DNA of 64,000 bases, from positions 1-64,000 of the forward strand of contig CAJPOT010000006.1 in the NCBI GenBank assembly GCA_905372355.1. The letters are read 5' to 3'. Shown here piece by piece: positions 17,518 to 26,968 of this stretch. Every line of letters starts with the position of its first letter. The stretch's first letter is position 1. The notes beneath the pieces were generated by a model that ran no database searches, was not told the origin of the DNA, and saw only the letters and a program-made list of their open reading frames with translations. Position numbers and translations under genes: made by a program. This DNA is from an uncultured Selenomonas sp. Its GTDB lineage: Bacteria; Bacillota; Negativicutes; Selenomonadales; Selenomonadaceae.

Positions 17518-18690
17518 ATGAAAGAACTCGAATTGAAATACGGCTGCAATCCGAACCAGAAACCCTCTCGTGTTTATATGGAAAGCGGCGAACTTCCGTT
17601 CAAGGTCTTAAACGGAAAGCCCGGCTACATCAATCTGCTCGATGCCATGAACAGCTGGCAGCTCGTGCAGGAACTCAAGGAAGCGACCGGCCTTCCTGCA
17701 GCGGCATCCTTCAAGCATGTGAGCCCTGCAGGCGCCGCCGTCGCCGTTCCCCTGTCCGATGCACTGAAGCAAGCATACTTTGTCGAAGGGATCGAATTGT
17801 CTCCCGTTGCGACCGCCTACATCCGTGCGCGCGGCGCTGACCGCATGTCGTCGTACGGCGATTTCGTCGCTCTCTCCGACCCATGCGACGCCCAGACAGC
17901 TTCCTTCCTGCAGCGCGAGGTTTCCGACGGCATCATCGCGCCCGCCTATTCCGAAGCCGCCTTGGAGATTCTCAAGACGAAGCGCAAGGGAAGCTACCTC
18001 GTCATACAGATGGATCCTTCCTACGTTCCTGCAGAAAAGGAAACGAAGACCGTCTTCGGCGTGACCTTCGAGCAAAAGCGCAACGATGTCGCCATCACCG
18101 AAGACTGCCTGAAGGACGTCGTCACGAAAAATAAGGATCTGCCCGAAGAAGCCAAACGTGACCTTCTGCTCTCCCTCATCACCTTGAAGTACACCCAGTC
18201 CAACTCCGTTTGCTATGCCAAGGATGGGCAGGCAATTGGTATCGGCGCCGGCCAACAGTCACGCGTCCATTGCACGCGCCTCGCAGGAAACAAGGCCGAT
18301 ATTTGGTATCTGAGACAGAGCCCACAGGCTCTCTCCCTTCCCTTCAAAAGCGATGTGCGCCGCCCCGACCGCGACAATGCCATCGACGTCTATTTGTCCG
18401 ACGAGTGCATGGATCTCCTCGGAACAGATGAATGGAAACGCATCTTTAGGGAGAAACCTCCTGTATTCCTGTCCGATGAAAAAGCCAAGTGGCTCAAGAC
18501 GGCAACGGGCGTCGCACTCGGTTCGGACGCTTTCTTCCCCTTCGGTGACAACATCGAACGCGCACATAAGAGCGGCGTTACCTACGTCGCCCAGAGCGGC
18601 GGATCAATTCGCGATGACAATGTCATTGAGACGGCAGATAAATACGGCATGTTCATGGCAATGACGCATATCCGCCTTTTCCATCATTGA
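17518..18690 (+). CDS. AICAR transformylase (stand-alone, PurH C-terminal-like)
   Basis: A 390-residue protein matching the formyltransferase half of PurH. It converts AICAR (ZMP) plus 10-formyl-THF to FAICAR in purine synthesis. Matching features are KYGCNPNQKP at the start, the catalytic-region SFKHVSPAGAA (Lys-His, about residues 65-75) and GAGQQSRVHC (about 245). The IMP cyclohydrolase domain found at the N-terminus of fused PurH is absent, so cyclisation must come from another gene. AAAGGAGAG lies ahead of the ATG. Expression is probably controlled by the ZTP riboswitch immediately upstream. It ends at a strong terminator. Confidence 0.92.
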   Translation: MKELELKYGCNPNQKPSRVYMESGELPFKVLNGKPGYINLLDAMNSWQLVQELKEATGLPAAASFKHVSPAGAAVAVPLSDALKQAYFVEGIELSPVATAYIRARGADRMSSYGDFVALSDPCDAQTASFLQREVSDGIIAPAYSEAALEILKTKRKGSYLVIQMDPSYVPAEKETKTVFGVTFEQKRNDVAITEDCLKDVVTKNKDLPEEAKRDLLLSLITLKYTQSNSVCYAKDGQAIGIGAGQQSRVHCTRLAGNKADIWYLRQSPQALSLPFKSDVRRPDRDNAIDVYLSDECMDLLGTDEWKRIFREKPPVFLSDEKAKWLKTATGVALGSDAFFPFGDNIERAHKSGVTYVAQSGGSIRDDNVIETADKYGMFMAMTHIRLFHH

Positions 18691-18712
18691 TACCAATACG
18701 AACCAAAGTATG

Positions 18713-18748
18713 CGAAAAGGCTGCTGCATGATGCAACAGCCTTTTCTT
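18713..18748 (+). terminator. Terminator of the AICAR transformylase gene
   Basis: GAAAAGGCTGCTGCA and TGCAACAGCCTTTTC form a stem around a small loop (one G-U pair), followed by a T-rich tract. Confidence 0.85.
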
Positions 18749-18774
18749 ATGCCATCTATGGAATTTTACGCAAC

Positions 18775-18828
18775 TTATCCACATTTTTATCCACATATGA
18801 ACCAATTCATAGCGTATTTTGTGGATAA
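18775..18828. promoter_or_regulatory. Extra DnaA-box cluster away from oriC
   Basis: There are three perfect DnaA boxes in 54 bases: TTATCCACA at 18775-18783 and 18787-18795 (same orientation, 12-base period), and TGTGGATAA at 18820-18828. They lie about 8 kb left of the oriC boxes, in an intergenic gap upstream of nothing but converging gene ends. Confidence 0.85.
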
Positions 18829-18850
18829 GTCTATATTAATCCCACAAGGC

Positions 18851-19789
18851 TCACAGTCCAATATTCAGCATATCAAGAACATCCGACGCAGAAGGAATCG
18901 CTACACCGCCGATGCTCGAAGAGCTTTTCGCCTTTTTCACAACAGCATGGTATATGTCATCTTCGACACTGCCCGGCACGAGATTTTCCCAATTCTGCGA
19001 GCTGTAAGGACGCTCCTTGATGGCGTTCGACGGCCTGCCTGTGACCTCTAACTCGCAGAGGAACTGAATCTGCTTGCTCTTTGGATTGAGGTAATAATGC
19101 TCCAAATAGTACTTCCCCGCCTTGGCATCCTCCTCATCGGAGAAACTGTTCGGCTTGAGCTTCACCCAGACATCGATCATGCGATCCTGACGATTCGGGA
19201 TAGGAACATTGCGCACGCTTCGCGTGTCCATATAGTAAATGAACGATTCGTCGCGGAAGATTTCCTGGAAGCGATCCTTCTCCTTACTCTTCTTGTTCTT
19301 CGTCTTGACAGCGTCCTTGTTTGCCTGCACCGGCGCTTCCATCTTTTTTCCCTGCAAAGGAACTTTTGATTCATCGGCTTTCTTCTGTACGGACGGTTTC
19401 GTCTCCTCTTTCTTCTTGTTCGAGACAAGCGGCTTCTGCTCTTCCTCCCTCTTCTGTGGAACGGGTGTCACCGATGCTTTAGCCGCTTCTTCTATGGTTT
19501 TCTTAGTGTCGCTGTTCTCTGCTTTTTTATCCTCCTTTTTTACGGAGGTTTCCGCCTTCTTCTCCTGGAAGTCCTTTACCTCTTTCTTCTTTTCATCCTT
19601 CGCATTGCCATGCTCCTTGGCATTTTCCGCCTTCTTTTCCTGCTTCTCACCGGAATCTGCTGCTTTTTCTTGTGCGGCAAGATCCTCCATGCCGACATTG
19701 ATGATATATGCCGAAGCTGTCGATCCAAACGTCAGACTGCCTGCTAAAAAAGTCATGCTTAGAGCAGCTGCCACCTTCTTCTTCCACAC
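18851..19789 (-). CDS. Secreted Lys/Glu-rich protein of unknown function
   Basis: The 312-residue protein starts with a signal peptide (MWKKKVAAALSMTFLAG... with cleavage probably after STASA, about residue 27). Residues about 38-170 are low-complexity, rich in Lys, Glu and Ala, and likely extended or coiled. A compact C-terminal domain (about 175-290) contains FIYYMDTRSVRNVP and DVWVKLKPNSF, which resembles the surface-exposed repeats of other Negativicute secreted proteins, though I cannot name the family. The start is a GTG with AAAGGATGG about 11 bases upstream. It lies downstream of rsmG on the same strand. Function is unknown; a periplasmic or envelope role is inferred only from the signal peptide. 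Confidence 0.75.
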   Translation of the reverse strand: MWKKKVAAALSMTFLAGSLTFGSTASAYIINVGMEDLAAQEKAADSGEKQEKKAENAKEHGNAKDEKKKEVKDFQEKKAETSVKKEDKKAENSDTKKTIEEAAKASVTPVPQKREEEQKPLVSNKKKEETKPSVQKKADESKVPLQGKKMEAPVQANKDAVKTKNKKSKEKDRFQEIFRDESFIYYMDTRSVRNVPIPNRQDRMIDVWVKLKPNSFSDEEDAKAGKYYLEHYYLNPKSKQIQFLCELEVTGRPSNAIKERPYSSQNWENLVPGSVEDDIYHAVVKKAKSSSSIGGVAIPSASDVLDMLNIGL

Positions 19790-19861
19790 CGTAGAGCACC
19801 ATCCTTTCAGAATCCTTCTCTTCTTATATCGTCTTTTTTCCTGTGTATCTTTAACGGCAAC

Positions 19862-20578
19862 TCAAAGCAATGGTTCTTTCGCCGGCTTTCCTGCTTTGCG
19901 CGGATACGCTTTCGGCGTAGGCCTCTCCTTCTTTATGACGAGAACTGCACGCTTGTCCGAAAGGCCGGGCAAGGCGACAGGAATCGACTCTATCGCTCTT
20001 CCGCCAAGAATCTTGACGGCTCTTTTCGCCTCTTTTGCTTCCTCTTCCGAATGAAGCCCCTTGAGGGCGATCGCTGTGCCGCCGATGCGCACGAAGGGAA
20101 GAAGATATTCGGCAAGGACGGGCAGACGCGCCACGGCGCGAGAGGCGGCGATGTCGAAGCGCTCGCGCAAAGCGCTTTGCCGCGCCGCTTCCTCCGCGCG
20201 TCCATGCAGGCACTCTACGCCTTCCAAGCCCAACGTCTCGACAACAGTTTCGAGAAAATGCACGCGCTTCTTCAAGGAATCGAGAAGCGTCAGCTGCAAA
20301 TCGGGACGGACGATCTTCAGAGGAATTCCGGGAAATCCCGCGCCCGTGCCGACATCGATCAGACGCAGGGAATCCCTTTCCTCGATACCTCGAAGCGCCG
20401 TCAGGGAATCAACGATGTGCTTGACGGCGACTTCCCGCGGTTCAGTAATCGCCGTGAGGTTCATCTTCGCGTTCCATTCGATGAGTAAACGATAGTAGAT
20501 GCCGAACTTCTCAATCTGCTTTGCATCGAGCGGCAGTCCATAGAGAGCAGACGCTCTTTCCAACTCCTGCTCAAACAT
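19862..20578 (-). CDS. rsmG: 16S rRNA (guanine527-N7) methyltransferase
   Basis: A SAM-dependent methyltransferase of the small ribosomal subunit; loss gives low-level streptomycin resistance in many bacteria. The 238-residue protein shows the AdoMet-binding [18 protein letters not shown] (about residues 74-91) and the preceding NLTAI and HIVDSL segments typical of RsmG. Its start overlaps the end of mnmG by eight bases, so it is translated as part of the mnmE-mnmG-rsmG operon. Confidence 0.95.
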   Translation of the reverse strand: MFEQELERASALYGLPLDAKQIEKFGIYYRLLIEWNAKMNLTAITEPREVAVKHIVDSLTALRGIEERDSLRLIDVGTGAGFPGIPLKIVRPDLQLTLLDSLKKRVHFLETVVETLGLEGVECLHGRAEEAARQSALRERFDIAASRAVARLPVLAEYLLPFVRIGGTAIALKGLHSEEEAKEAKRAVKILGGRAIESIPVALPGLSDKRAVLVIKKERPTPKAYPRKAGKPAKEPLL

Positions 20579-22472
20579 CGTCTTCTCTCCTCCTGCGGCG
20601 TTCCTGCTCCAGCCAGATCAATAAGACCGATATATCCGCAGGCGACACGCCCGATATGCGGCTCGCCTGCCCCACGGAAAGCGGACGGACGGCAGCGAGC
20701 TTCTCTCGCGCTTCGTCCCTTAGGCTCGGCACGAGAGCGTAGTCGAGATCGACGGGCAGGCGACGAGACTCCAGATGTTCCAAGCGCTCGACCTGTTCCT
20801 GCTGTTTCTTGATATATCCTTCATAGCGAATGGTGACTTCCAGCTGCTCCTCGACCTCAGGCGCAAGGCGCTCCAAGCCAAAGAGCGAAGCCAACTTCGC
20901 ATAATCCATCTCCGGACGGCGCAAAAAATCGGCAAGCGACGTTGACGTGCGTATGGGCGCAAGTCCCGCCGATTCAAGACGAGCAAGATTTTCAACCGAC
21001 GGATGAAGGACGGTATTCTCAAGTGTCTTCCTCGCCTCGATGATACCATTCTTCTTTTTCAGGAACTTATGCCATCGATCCTCTTTGACAAGACCGACGG
21101 CGCGTCCCTTTTCCGTCAGGCGCAAATCAGCATTGTCCTGGCGAAGCAGCAGGCGATATTCGGCGCGAGACGTCATCATGCGGTACGGCTCCTCCGTCCC
21201 CTTCGTCACGAGATCGTCGATGAGAACGCCGATATAGGCCTCCGCGCGACTCAAGACGAAAGGAGCTTTGCCGCGGATATAATGCACAGCGTTAATGCCC
21301 GCCATCAAGCCCTGCGCCGCCGCTTCTTCGTAGCCCGACGTGCCGTTCGACTGTCCCGCCGAGAAGAGTCCGCGAATCTTCTTGAACATGAGGCTCGGCA
21401 GAAGCTGCAGCGGATCGATGCAGTCATACTCGATCGCGTAGCCCGGGCGCATGATGCGCGCCTTCTCCAAGCCCGGAATCGTATGCAGGAAAGCCTCCTG
21501 CACATCGATGGGAAGGCTCGTCGACATGCCTTGCACATAGACTTCCTGTGTATGCCATCCTTCCGGCTCCAAGAAAAGCTGGTGGCGATCCTTGTCGGGG
21601 AAGCGGAGGATCTTTGACTCGATGGATGGACAATAGCGCGGGCCGATCCCTTCGATGATACCATTCGCCATCGGCGCCCGATCGATGTTCGCACGAATGA
21701 TCTCATGCGTCTTCTCGTTCGTGTACGTCAAATAGCATGGAAGCTGCTCACGCGTCCTTTCCTCCGTCATGAAGGAAAAGCTCTGCGCCCCCTCGTCCCC
21801 GGGCTGCAGCTGCATCTTCGCATAGTCAAGGGAACGTGCATCAAGACGCGCAGGCGTCCCCGTCTTGAAGCGCATGATCTTGATACCATTCTCTGCGAGA
21901 GAGCGCGACAATTCCCCTGCGGCTCGCTGCCCATTCGGCCCGCCGCTCGTCGTATGCTCACCGATGACGATGCGCCCTTTGAGATACGTGCCCGTCGCGA
22001 GAATGACAGCACGCGCGAGATACGCTTCCCCCGTCTCTGCCACTATGCCTCTCGCCTCTTTATCCTCGATGAGGATCTTTTCTGCCAGAAGCTGCCGGAC
22101 TTCCAGCCCTTCCTGCTGCTCGCAGCGCTCCTTCATGCGAAACTGATAGGCTTTCTTATCCTCCTGCGCGCGCAAAGCATGGACAGCAGGGCCTTTTCCC
22201 GTATTCAAAAGACGATACTGCAGAGCCGCCTCATCGGCATTGATCGCCATGGCGCCGCCAAGCGCATCGATCTCACGCACGAGATGGCTCTTTGCGGGGC
22301 CGCCGATCGAGGGATTGCAGGGCATGAGTGCGATATTGTCCAAAGAAAGCGTCGCCAGAAGCGTGCGGCAGCCGAGATTCGCTGCAGCGAGCGCCGCTTC
22401 GACGCCCGCATGCCCCGCACCGAGGACGATGATATCATATTCACCGGCAATAAACAAAGAAGGCCACCTCAC
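20571..22472 (-). CDS. mnmG: tRNA uridine-5-carboxymethylaminomethyl modification enzyme MnmG
   Basis: An FAD-dependent partner of MnmE that installs cmnm5 or nm5 at wobble uridine 34 of certain tRNAs. The N-terminal dinucleotide fold is visible as [20 protein letters not shown]. Family signatures [22 protein letters not shown] and [13 protein letters not shown] follow, and the C-terminal helical domain binds MnmE. About 630 residues is usual. A GTG start at 22472 overlaps the mnmE stop as GTGA. A TTG at 22457 (giving LFIAGEYD as MFIAGEYD) has the better GAGGTGG ribosome-binding site and may be the real start. Confidence 0.95.
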   Translation of the reverse strand: MRWPSLFIAGEYDIIVLGAGHAGVEAALAAANLGCRTLLATLSLDNIALMPCNPSIGGPAKSHLVREIDALGGAMAINADEAALQYRLLNTGKGPAVHALRAQEDKKAYQFRMKERCEQQEGLEVRQLLAEKILIEDKEARGIVAETGEAYLARAVILATGTYLKGRIVIGEHTTSGGPNGQRAAGELSRSLAENGIKIMRFKTGTPARLDARSLDYAKMQLQPGDEGAQSFSFMTEERTREQLPCYLTYTNEKTHEIIRANIDRAPMANGIIEGIGPRYCPSIESKILRFPDKDRHQLFLEPEGWHTQEVYVQGMSTSLPIDVQEAFLHTIPGLEKARIMRPGYAIEYDCIDPLQLLPSLMFKKIRGLFSAGQSNGTSGYEEAAAQGLMAGINAVHYIRGKAPFVLSRAEAYIGVLIDDLVTKGTEEPYRMMTSRAEYRLLLRQDNADLRLTEKGRAVGLVKEDRWHKFLKKKNGIIEARKTLENTVLHPSVENLARLESAGLAPIRTSTSLADFLRRPEMDYAKLASLFGLERLAPEVEEQLEVTIRYEGYIKKQQEQVERLEHLESRRLPVDLDYALVPSLRDEAREKLAAVRPLSVGQASRISGVSPADISVLLIWLEQERRRRREDDV

Positions 22473-23848
22473 TTGCCGACGCAGAAGCGCGAAAATATTT
22501 CATCCAATACATCATCTCCCACCGTTTTCCCCGTGATCTCCCCGAGTTTTTCCAAAGAAGAGCGCAGATCGATGGAGATGAAATCCAGCCCCAGTCCCTG
22601 ATCCATCGTGGAAATTGCAGCGCTAAGATGATCTGCCGCCGCTTCCAAAAGATTCTTCGTGCGCAGGTCGGCAACGAACGAGCCTTCTCCCGACCTTTCC
22701 TCACCGTCATAAACCTTTTCCAAAATGGCGGCCGTCAAAGGAGAAAGCCCTTCTTCCTCCTTCGTCGTGATTTCAATCAGAGGAAGATGTACCAAGTTTT
22801 GCAGCCGTTCGATATCAAGAACGCGCGGCAGATCGCTTTTCGTCACGACGATGAGCGCATCCTTTCCCTCAAGCAAGGCGAGGATCTCCTCATCCTCCGC
22901 CTCCAGAGGCCGAGAACCGTCAAAGAGGGCGAGCACGAGCGCGGCGCTTTTCACATAAGCACGCGCCTTATCCACGCCGATGCGCTCGACGGCATCCTCC
23001 GTCGCCCGTATACCTGCCGTGTCGATGATTCGCAAAGGCACGCCGCCAATATCGGCATACTCCTCAATGGTATCACGCGTCGTTCCCGGGACGTCGGTGA
23101 CAATAGCGCGATCTTCGCGCAGCAGGGCATTCAAGAGGCTCGACTTTCCCACATTCGGTCTTCCGACAATCGCCGTTTCCAAGCCGTCGCGCAGGATGCG
23201 TCCCGTATGTGCCGTCTGCAGGATGCGGCGCAGCGACGCATAGAGAGCCGACACCTTTTCCCGCGCCTCTTCTACGACAATTTCATCGACGCCCTCCTCA
23301 GGAAAATCAATGACAGCTTCCAAATGAGCAAGAAGAGCCAAAATATCTTCACGCATCGAGCGTATACGCTCCGAGAAATGACCGGCCAGATGCCCAACCG
23401 CCATTTCCAGCCCCTTTTCCGTCTTCGCCTGCACCACGTCCATGACGGCCTGCGCCTCGGCAAGATCGAGCCTGCCGTTCAAGAAGGCTCGTTTTGTGAA
23501 CTCGCCTCGTTCCGCAGCCCGCGCTCCGTGACGATACGTCAATGCCAGAACCTCGCGCAGGGAAACAGATCCGCCGTGGCATTGCAATTCCACAACGTCT
23601 TCCTTCGTATAAGAATGGGGCGCACGCATGACGAGGCAAAGAGCCTCATCGACGAGGCGGCCATCCTCTCGCACGATTGTACCGTAGAGAAGATCTCTCG
23701 CACCTGCGTCGGCGAGCTTCCTGCCGCCCGCAGCACAAAACATGCGCGAGGCCGTCTCTATGGCAGAAGCACCAGAAAGGCGCACGATGCCGACGCCGCC
23801 TTCCCCGGCCGCTGTCGCAATGGCGCTGATCGTATCTGCCTGCTGCAA
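22469..23848 (-). CDS. mnmE: tRNA modification GTPase MnmE
   Basis: A homodimeric GTPase acting with MnmG on tRNA wobble uridines. The N-terminal folate-binding domain begins [18 protein letters not shown]. The inserted G domain has [14 protein letters not shown] (P-loop), PGTTRD, DTAG and TKSD. The C-terminus FCVGK keeps the conserved C-x-G-K cysteine. The start is taken as TTG at 23848 because GGGGGG lies just upstream, giving 459 residues, the usual length; a longer reading frame exists but lacks a site. It precedes mnmG with a 4-base overlap. Confidence 0.95.
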   Translation of the reverse strand: MQQADTISAIATAAGEGGVGIVRLSGASAIETASRMFCAAGGRKLADAGARDLLYGTIVREDGRLVDEALCLVMRAPHSYTKEDVVELQCHGGSVSLREVLALTYRHGARAAERGEFTKRAFLNGRLDLAEAQAVMDVVQAKTEKGLEMAVGHLAGHFSERIRSMREDILALLAHLEAVIDFPEEGVDEIVVEEAREKVSALYASLRRILQTAHTGRILRDGLETAIVGRPNVGKSSLLNALLREDRAIVTDVPGTTRDTIEEYADIGGVPLRIIDTAGIRATEDAVERIGVDKARAYVKSAALVLALFDGSRPLEAEDEEILALLEGKDALIVVTKSDLPRVLDIERLQNLVHLPLIEITTKEEEGLSPLTAAILEKVYDGEERSGEGSFVADLRTKNLLEAAADHLSAAISTMDQGLGLDFISIDLRSSLEKLGEITGKTVGDDVLDEIFSRFCVGK

Positions 23849-23871
23849 TTCGTTCCCCCCTGCAAGGAAAG

Positions 23872-23900
23872 AAAAAGGCTGTCGCTCGCTGCAACAGCCC
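23872..23900 (-). terminator. Terminator after jag
   Basis: Read leftward, GGCTGTTGC and GCGACAGCC pair around AGCGA (one G-U pair) and are followed by TTTTTC. It separates jag from mnmE, so mnmE may need its own promoter or read-through. Confidence 0.8.
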
Positions 23901-23913
23901 GATTTCAATCCAA

Positions 23914-24939
23914 TCAATAATCCTCTTCACGCATAGAACCGTCCATACGCGAAACGCGATGCTTCGGCTCAATGACGACCTTGCGAAAAGGCTCATCGCC
24001 CGCGCTGTAAGTCAAAACGCGATGATTCTCCTGCAGTGCAAGGTGAATGATCTTGCGCTCATGGCGGTTCATCGGCTCCAAGACGACGCGCTGGTTCGTG
24101 CGGCAGCAGCGCTCCGCCAAGCGCGCCGCCAGACGGTAAAGCGTCTCCTCGCGGCGCTCGCGGTAATCTTCAATATCGAGGATGATGCGCACGCGCTCCT
24201 CCGTCAATCCCTGGTTGGCCGCAAGATTGACGAGATATTGCAAAGCATCGAGCGTCTGCCCGTGCTTGCCGATGAGTATGCCGAGATTGTGTCCTGAGAG
24301 ATTCAGCTCGATCGAATGAGGCCGATCCTTTCTCTCGATGGCAACTTCAAGATCCATCGTTCGAAAAATCTGCTGCAGGAAATCCTCCGCCTTTTTGATC
24401 GGCACTGCAGCATCTGCAGGACTCAAGAAATTGCGAACCTTCTCCTCACGAAAGCGCCCGGTAGCCGAATCGGATGCGTAGGAACGTCTGCCCGAAGAGA
24501 AACGCTCGCGGCGTGGCTCTGAATAAGAACGATTCTCCCTCGGGGGAGAGTAGGAAAAGCCGCGATCTACAATGGTTTCCCGCCTGCCCGGCGTCGTATC
24601 ATGGGAGACGATGGGCGCACTTTCGGACGCCTCCTTCGTCAAAACAGGCGCCTCTTCCTTCTCCTCCGCACGCTCTTCTTCCCGTTCCTCACGGCGCTCC
24701 TCAAGAGCTTCTTCCTGCTCTTCTTTTTGCGGCAAAGACTCCTGCGGCTGCGGCAAAGGCTCTTCCTTCGCCGTCACGCGCACTTTCGCCGCACGCTTTC
24801 CAATCAAGCCAAAGAAGCCGTTCGACGGTTCTTCAATGACCTCCACCGTGCAGCGATCTTTCGGGAGACGCAGGGCGAAGAGTGCAGCTTCAATCGCTTC
24901 TTCCACCGTCTTTCCGGTTCTTTCCACGAAATCCGCCAT
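23914..24939 (-). CDS. jag: RNA-binding protein KhpB/Jag (Jag-N, KH, R3H)
   Basis: A cytoplasmic RNA-binding protein linked to cell elongation and small-RNA regulation in Gram-positive bacteria. The 341-residue protein has a Jag-N domain (about 1-50, FVERTGKTVEEAIEAAL), a long low-complexity charged linker (about 55-185, Glu- then Arg/Ser-rich), a KH domain (GILIGKHGQTLDALQYLVN) and an R3H domain near the C-terminus (PMNRHERKIIHLAL). The ATG at 24939 is chosen because AGGAG lies nine bases upstream. It starts one base after yidC ends and belongs to the rpmH-rnpA-yidD-yidC-jag block. Confidence 0.93.
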   Translation of the reverse strand: MADFVERTGKTVEEAIEAALFALRLPKDRCTVEVIEEPSNGFFGLIGKRAAKVRVTAKEEPLPQPQESLPQKEEQEEALEERREEREEERAEEKEEAPVLTKEASESAPIVSHDTTPGRRETIVDRGFSYSPPRENRSYSEPRRERFSSGRRSYASDSATGRFREEKVRNFLSPADAAVPIKKAEDFLQQIFRTMDLEVAIERKDRPHSIELNLSGHNLGILIGKHGQTLDALQYLVNLAANQGLTEERVRIILDIEDYRERREETLYRLAARLAERCCRTNQRVVLEPMNRHERKIIHLALQENHRVLTYSAGDEPFRKVVIEPKHRVSRMDGSMREEDY

Positions 24940-24940
24940 A

Positions 24941-25609
24941 TCAGGCAACTCCTTTCTTTCCCATGCCGTCCTCGTTTCGGTACATCCACCACTGCTGCAC
25001 GATCTGCACGAGATTCATCGTCACCCAATAGAGAACAAGTCCCGAAGCGAAATTCAAGCTGATCCAGCCGATGAAGATCGGCATGACGATCATCATGATC
25101 TTCATCTGTTGATTTGTTTCCGTCGAAGTCTGTTTCTGCACGAACCACGTCGAAAGTGCGGAAAGCACTGGCAATATATAGTGTGGATCGGGCTCAGAAA
25201 GAGACGCGAGCCACAGAAAGGACGGCGTCCCCGAATACGCGTAACCCTGCAGCGCATAAAACATGCCCATGAGAATCGGCATCTGTATGAGGAGCGGCAG
25301 GCATCCCGCGAGAGGATTCACGCCGGCTTCTTTATACAGCTCGCCGATCTTCTGCTGCATCATCTGCGGATTGTCTTTATACTTTTCCTGCAGTTTCTTC
25401 ATCTTCGGCTGCAGTTCCTGCATGCCCTTCATCGAGCGAACCTGCTTGACCGTCAGAGGATAAAGGCATACCTTGATGAGGATCGTCAGCAAAATAATGG
25501 CAATCCCGTAATTTTCAAAACCGAAAAGACCTGTAAACGCATACAGATTCTCCAACATAAACTGAATCACCGCAATGACGGGATGAAACAGCGACGATAA
25601 AAACTCCAA
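24941..25609 (-). CDS. yidC: Membrane protein insertase YidC/Oxa1/SpoIIIJ
   Basis: Inserts membrane proteins, alone or with Sec. The 222-residue short form, without the large periplasmic domain, has about five membrane segments. A conserved positively charged cytoplasmic loop (VKQVRSMKGMQELQPKMKKL) lies after segment one and the family motif AGCLPLLIQMPI follows. The start is probably TTG at 25609, preceded by an AGGATGTGG sequence. It lies between yidD and jag in the classical origin-proximal operon. Confidence 0.94.
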   Translation of the reverse strand: MEFLSSLFHPVIAVIQFMLENLYAFTGLFGFENYGIAIILLTILIKVCLYPLTVKQVRSMKGMQELQPKMKKLQEKYKDNPQMMQQKIGELYKEAGVNPLAGCLPLLIQMPILMGMFYALQGYAYSGTPSFLWLASLSEPDPHYILPVLSALSTWFVQKQTSTETNQQMKIMMIVMPIFIGWISLNFASGLVLYWVTMNLVQIVQQWWMYRNEDGMGKKGVA

Positions 25610-25629
25610 ATCACCACATCCTAATTTTC

Positions 25630-25839
25630 CTATGGTACAGGGTCGTAGCCACCCTTATGAAAAGGATGGCAGCGCAGAATCCTCTTGATGGCAAGGAAAC
25701 TGCCCTTTGCCGCCCCATATTTTTCAACAGCAATCATTGCATACTCCGAGCATGTCGGAATATAGCGGCACGAAGGCGGCTTCAAAGGAGAAAGAAAACC
25801 GCGATAAAAGCGAATGAGCAGCAGAATCACGACTTTCAT
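25630..25839 (-). CDS. yidD: Membrane protein insertion efficiency factor YidD
   Basis: A small 69-residue protein that assists YidC-dependent insertion. The family signature is clear: [19 protein letters not shown], then PTCSEYA with conserved cysteines and [17 protein letters not shown] at the C-terminus. The start overlaps the end of rnpA by four bases (ATGA-type), indicating translational coupling. Confidence 0.95.
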   Translation of the reverse strand: MKVVILLLIRFYRGFLSPLKPPSCRYIPTCSEYAMIAVEKYGAAKGSFLAIKRILRCHPFHKGGYDPVP

Positions 25840-26222
25840 CTGCCGCGCCTTCTCTCTCTTTTAGAAACCTCTTTGTCTCCTGCCATGATTCCGGCTTTCC
25901 TTCCCAAAGCGAGGAAAGCTTTTTCCAAGTCCTGGCATTTGATGTCGAGAGCCGCCTTCCTGCCCACGAGCAGGAGGGAAAAACCCTCCTCGATTTCAAC
26001 CTGATGCAGACGATAAGACTCGCGGAGCAATCTCTTGACCCGATTGCGCTTCACGGCATTGCCGAGCTTCTTGCCTGCGGCAAAACCGACTTTTCCTTGG
26101 AGTCCATGCGAACGAAAGACATAAAGCACGAGAAATCTGTTTGAATACGATTTTCCGCGGGAATAAACAGCCTGAAAATCCTTCCTCTTTTTCAAGATGC
26201 GGCTTCTAGGCAGACCCAACAT
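25836..26222 (-). CDS. rnpA: Ribonuclease P protein component
   Basis: The basic protein subunit of RNase P, which trims tRNA 5' leaders. The 128-residue protein has the signature [13 protein letters not shown] (about residues 60-72) and [11 protein letters not shown] near the N-terminus. The C-terminus is unusually Arg/Lys-rich. It lies 78 bases downstream of rpmH. The standard rpmH-rnpA pairing supports the call. Confidence 0.95.
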   Translation of the reverse strand: MLGLPRSRILKKRKDFQAVYSRGKSYSNRFLVLYVFRSHGLQGKVGFAAGKKLGNAVKRNRVKRLLRESYRLHQVEIEEGFSLLLVGRKAALDIKCQDLEKAFLALGRKAGIMAGDKEVSKRERRRGR

Positions 26223-26299
26223 GCAAGAACCCTTTCATTAAAAATCAAAATGCTTTGTCATTTCATGAAAAAAGGTCACCGGAGTGACCTAGCGAGTGC

Positions 26300-26434
26300 T
26301 TACGCAGACAATTTCTTTCTGCCCTTTGCGCGCCTTCTCTTCAGGACGAGACGGCCGCCTTTCGTCTTCATACGCTCGCGGAAACCATGCGTCTTCTTGC
26401 GCCAATGGTTATTCGGCTGATACGTCATCTTCAT
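26300..26434 (-). CDS. rpmH: 50S ribosomal protein L34
   Basis: A 44-residue highly basic ribosomal protein. The translation starts [20 protein letters not shown] and ends in a Lys/Arg cluster plus LSA, the canonical L34 pattern. GGGAGG lies nine bases before the ATG. It is the first gene of the leftward origin operon, divergent from dnaA across oriC. A short hairpin (AGGTCAC/GTGACCT) at about 26272-26289 lies between it and rnpA. Confidence 0.97.
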   Translation of the reverse strand: MKMTYQPNNHWRKKTHGFRERMKTKGGRLVLKRRRAKGRKKLSA

Positions 26435-26559
26435 TCAGATCCACCTCCCAAAAGAATTCTATAAATCGTCGATACATCGAGCGATTCATTCAGTCAAAAT
26501 GCAAAAGAGCACAAAATGCCCCTACTATCGCTTTTAACTACGCTAAATTATAGCCCAGA

Positions 26560-26945
26560 GACAATCGAGTGTCAAGGATTTTCCATGGTTTGCGCGGAGA
26601 AGCCGTGCATTTTCCTGTCCTTCTTGTGGATAAACGAGCCTTTCCTCTTTTTAGGAACGAATTGCCTGTTGATAACTCTTTTGCAGTCTGCTAAGATATT
26701 CATAGCCGACTGACCATTTATACACAGAGATATGCACATTATCCACAGGCAGAGGAGATATTTCCACAAGAGTTTTTATCCATTTCCTTCATTATATAAA
26801 GGGAAATATTTTTTCCGCCTGATTGCACGTCGTTCCTGCCATTTCCCCTGCGTGCGCCTTTCCTCGTTTTTTTACATCTTATCCACAGTATGTGAATAAA
26901 GATGTGGATAAGATGCACGTAAATTATACACATGTGCATGAAATT
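26560..26945. other. oriC: Replication origin oriC, rpmH-dnaA side
   Basis: The gap of about 530 bases between the divergent rpmH and dnaA genes contains perfect DnaA boxes at 26625-26633, 26739-26747, 26879-26887 and 26903-26911. Near matches lie at 26667-26675 (TGTTGATAA), 26718-26726 and 26924-26932 (TTATACACA) and 26891-26899 (TGTGAATAA). An AT-rich stretch ATTATATAAAGGG lies near 26791. The gene context is that of known Firmicute origins. Confidence 0.92.
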
Positions 26946-26968
26946 TGTTGACAAGAAAGGACAGATCC

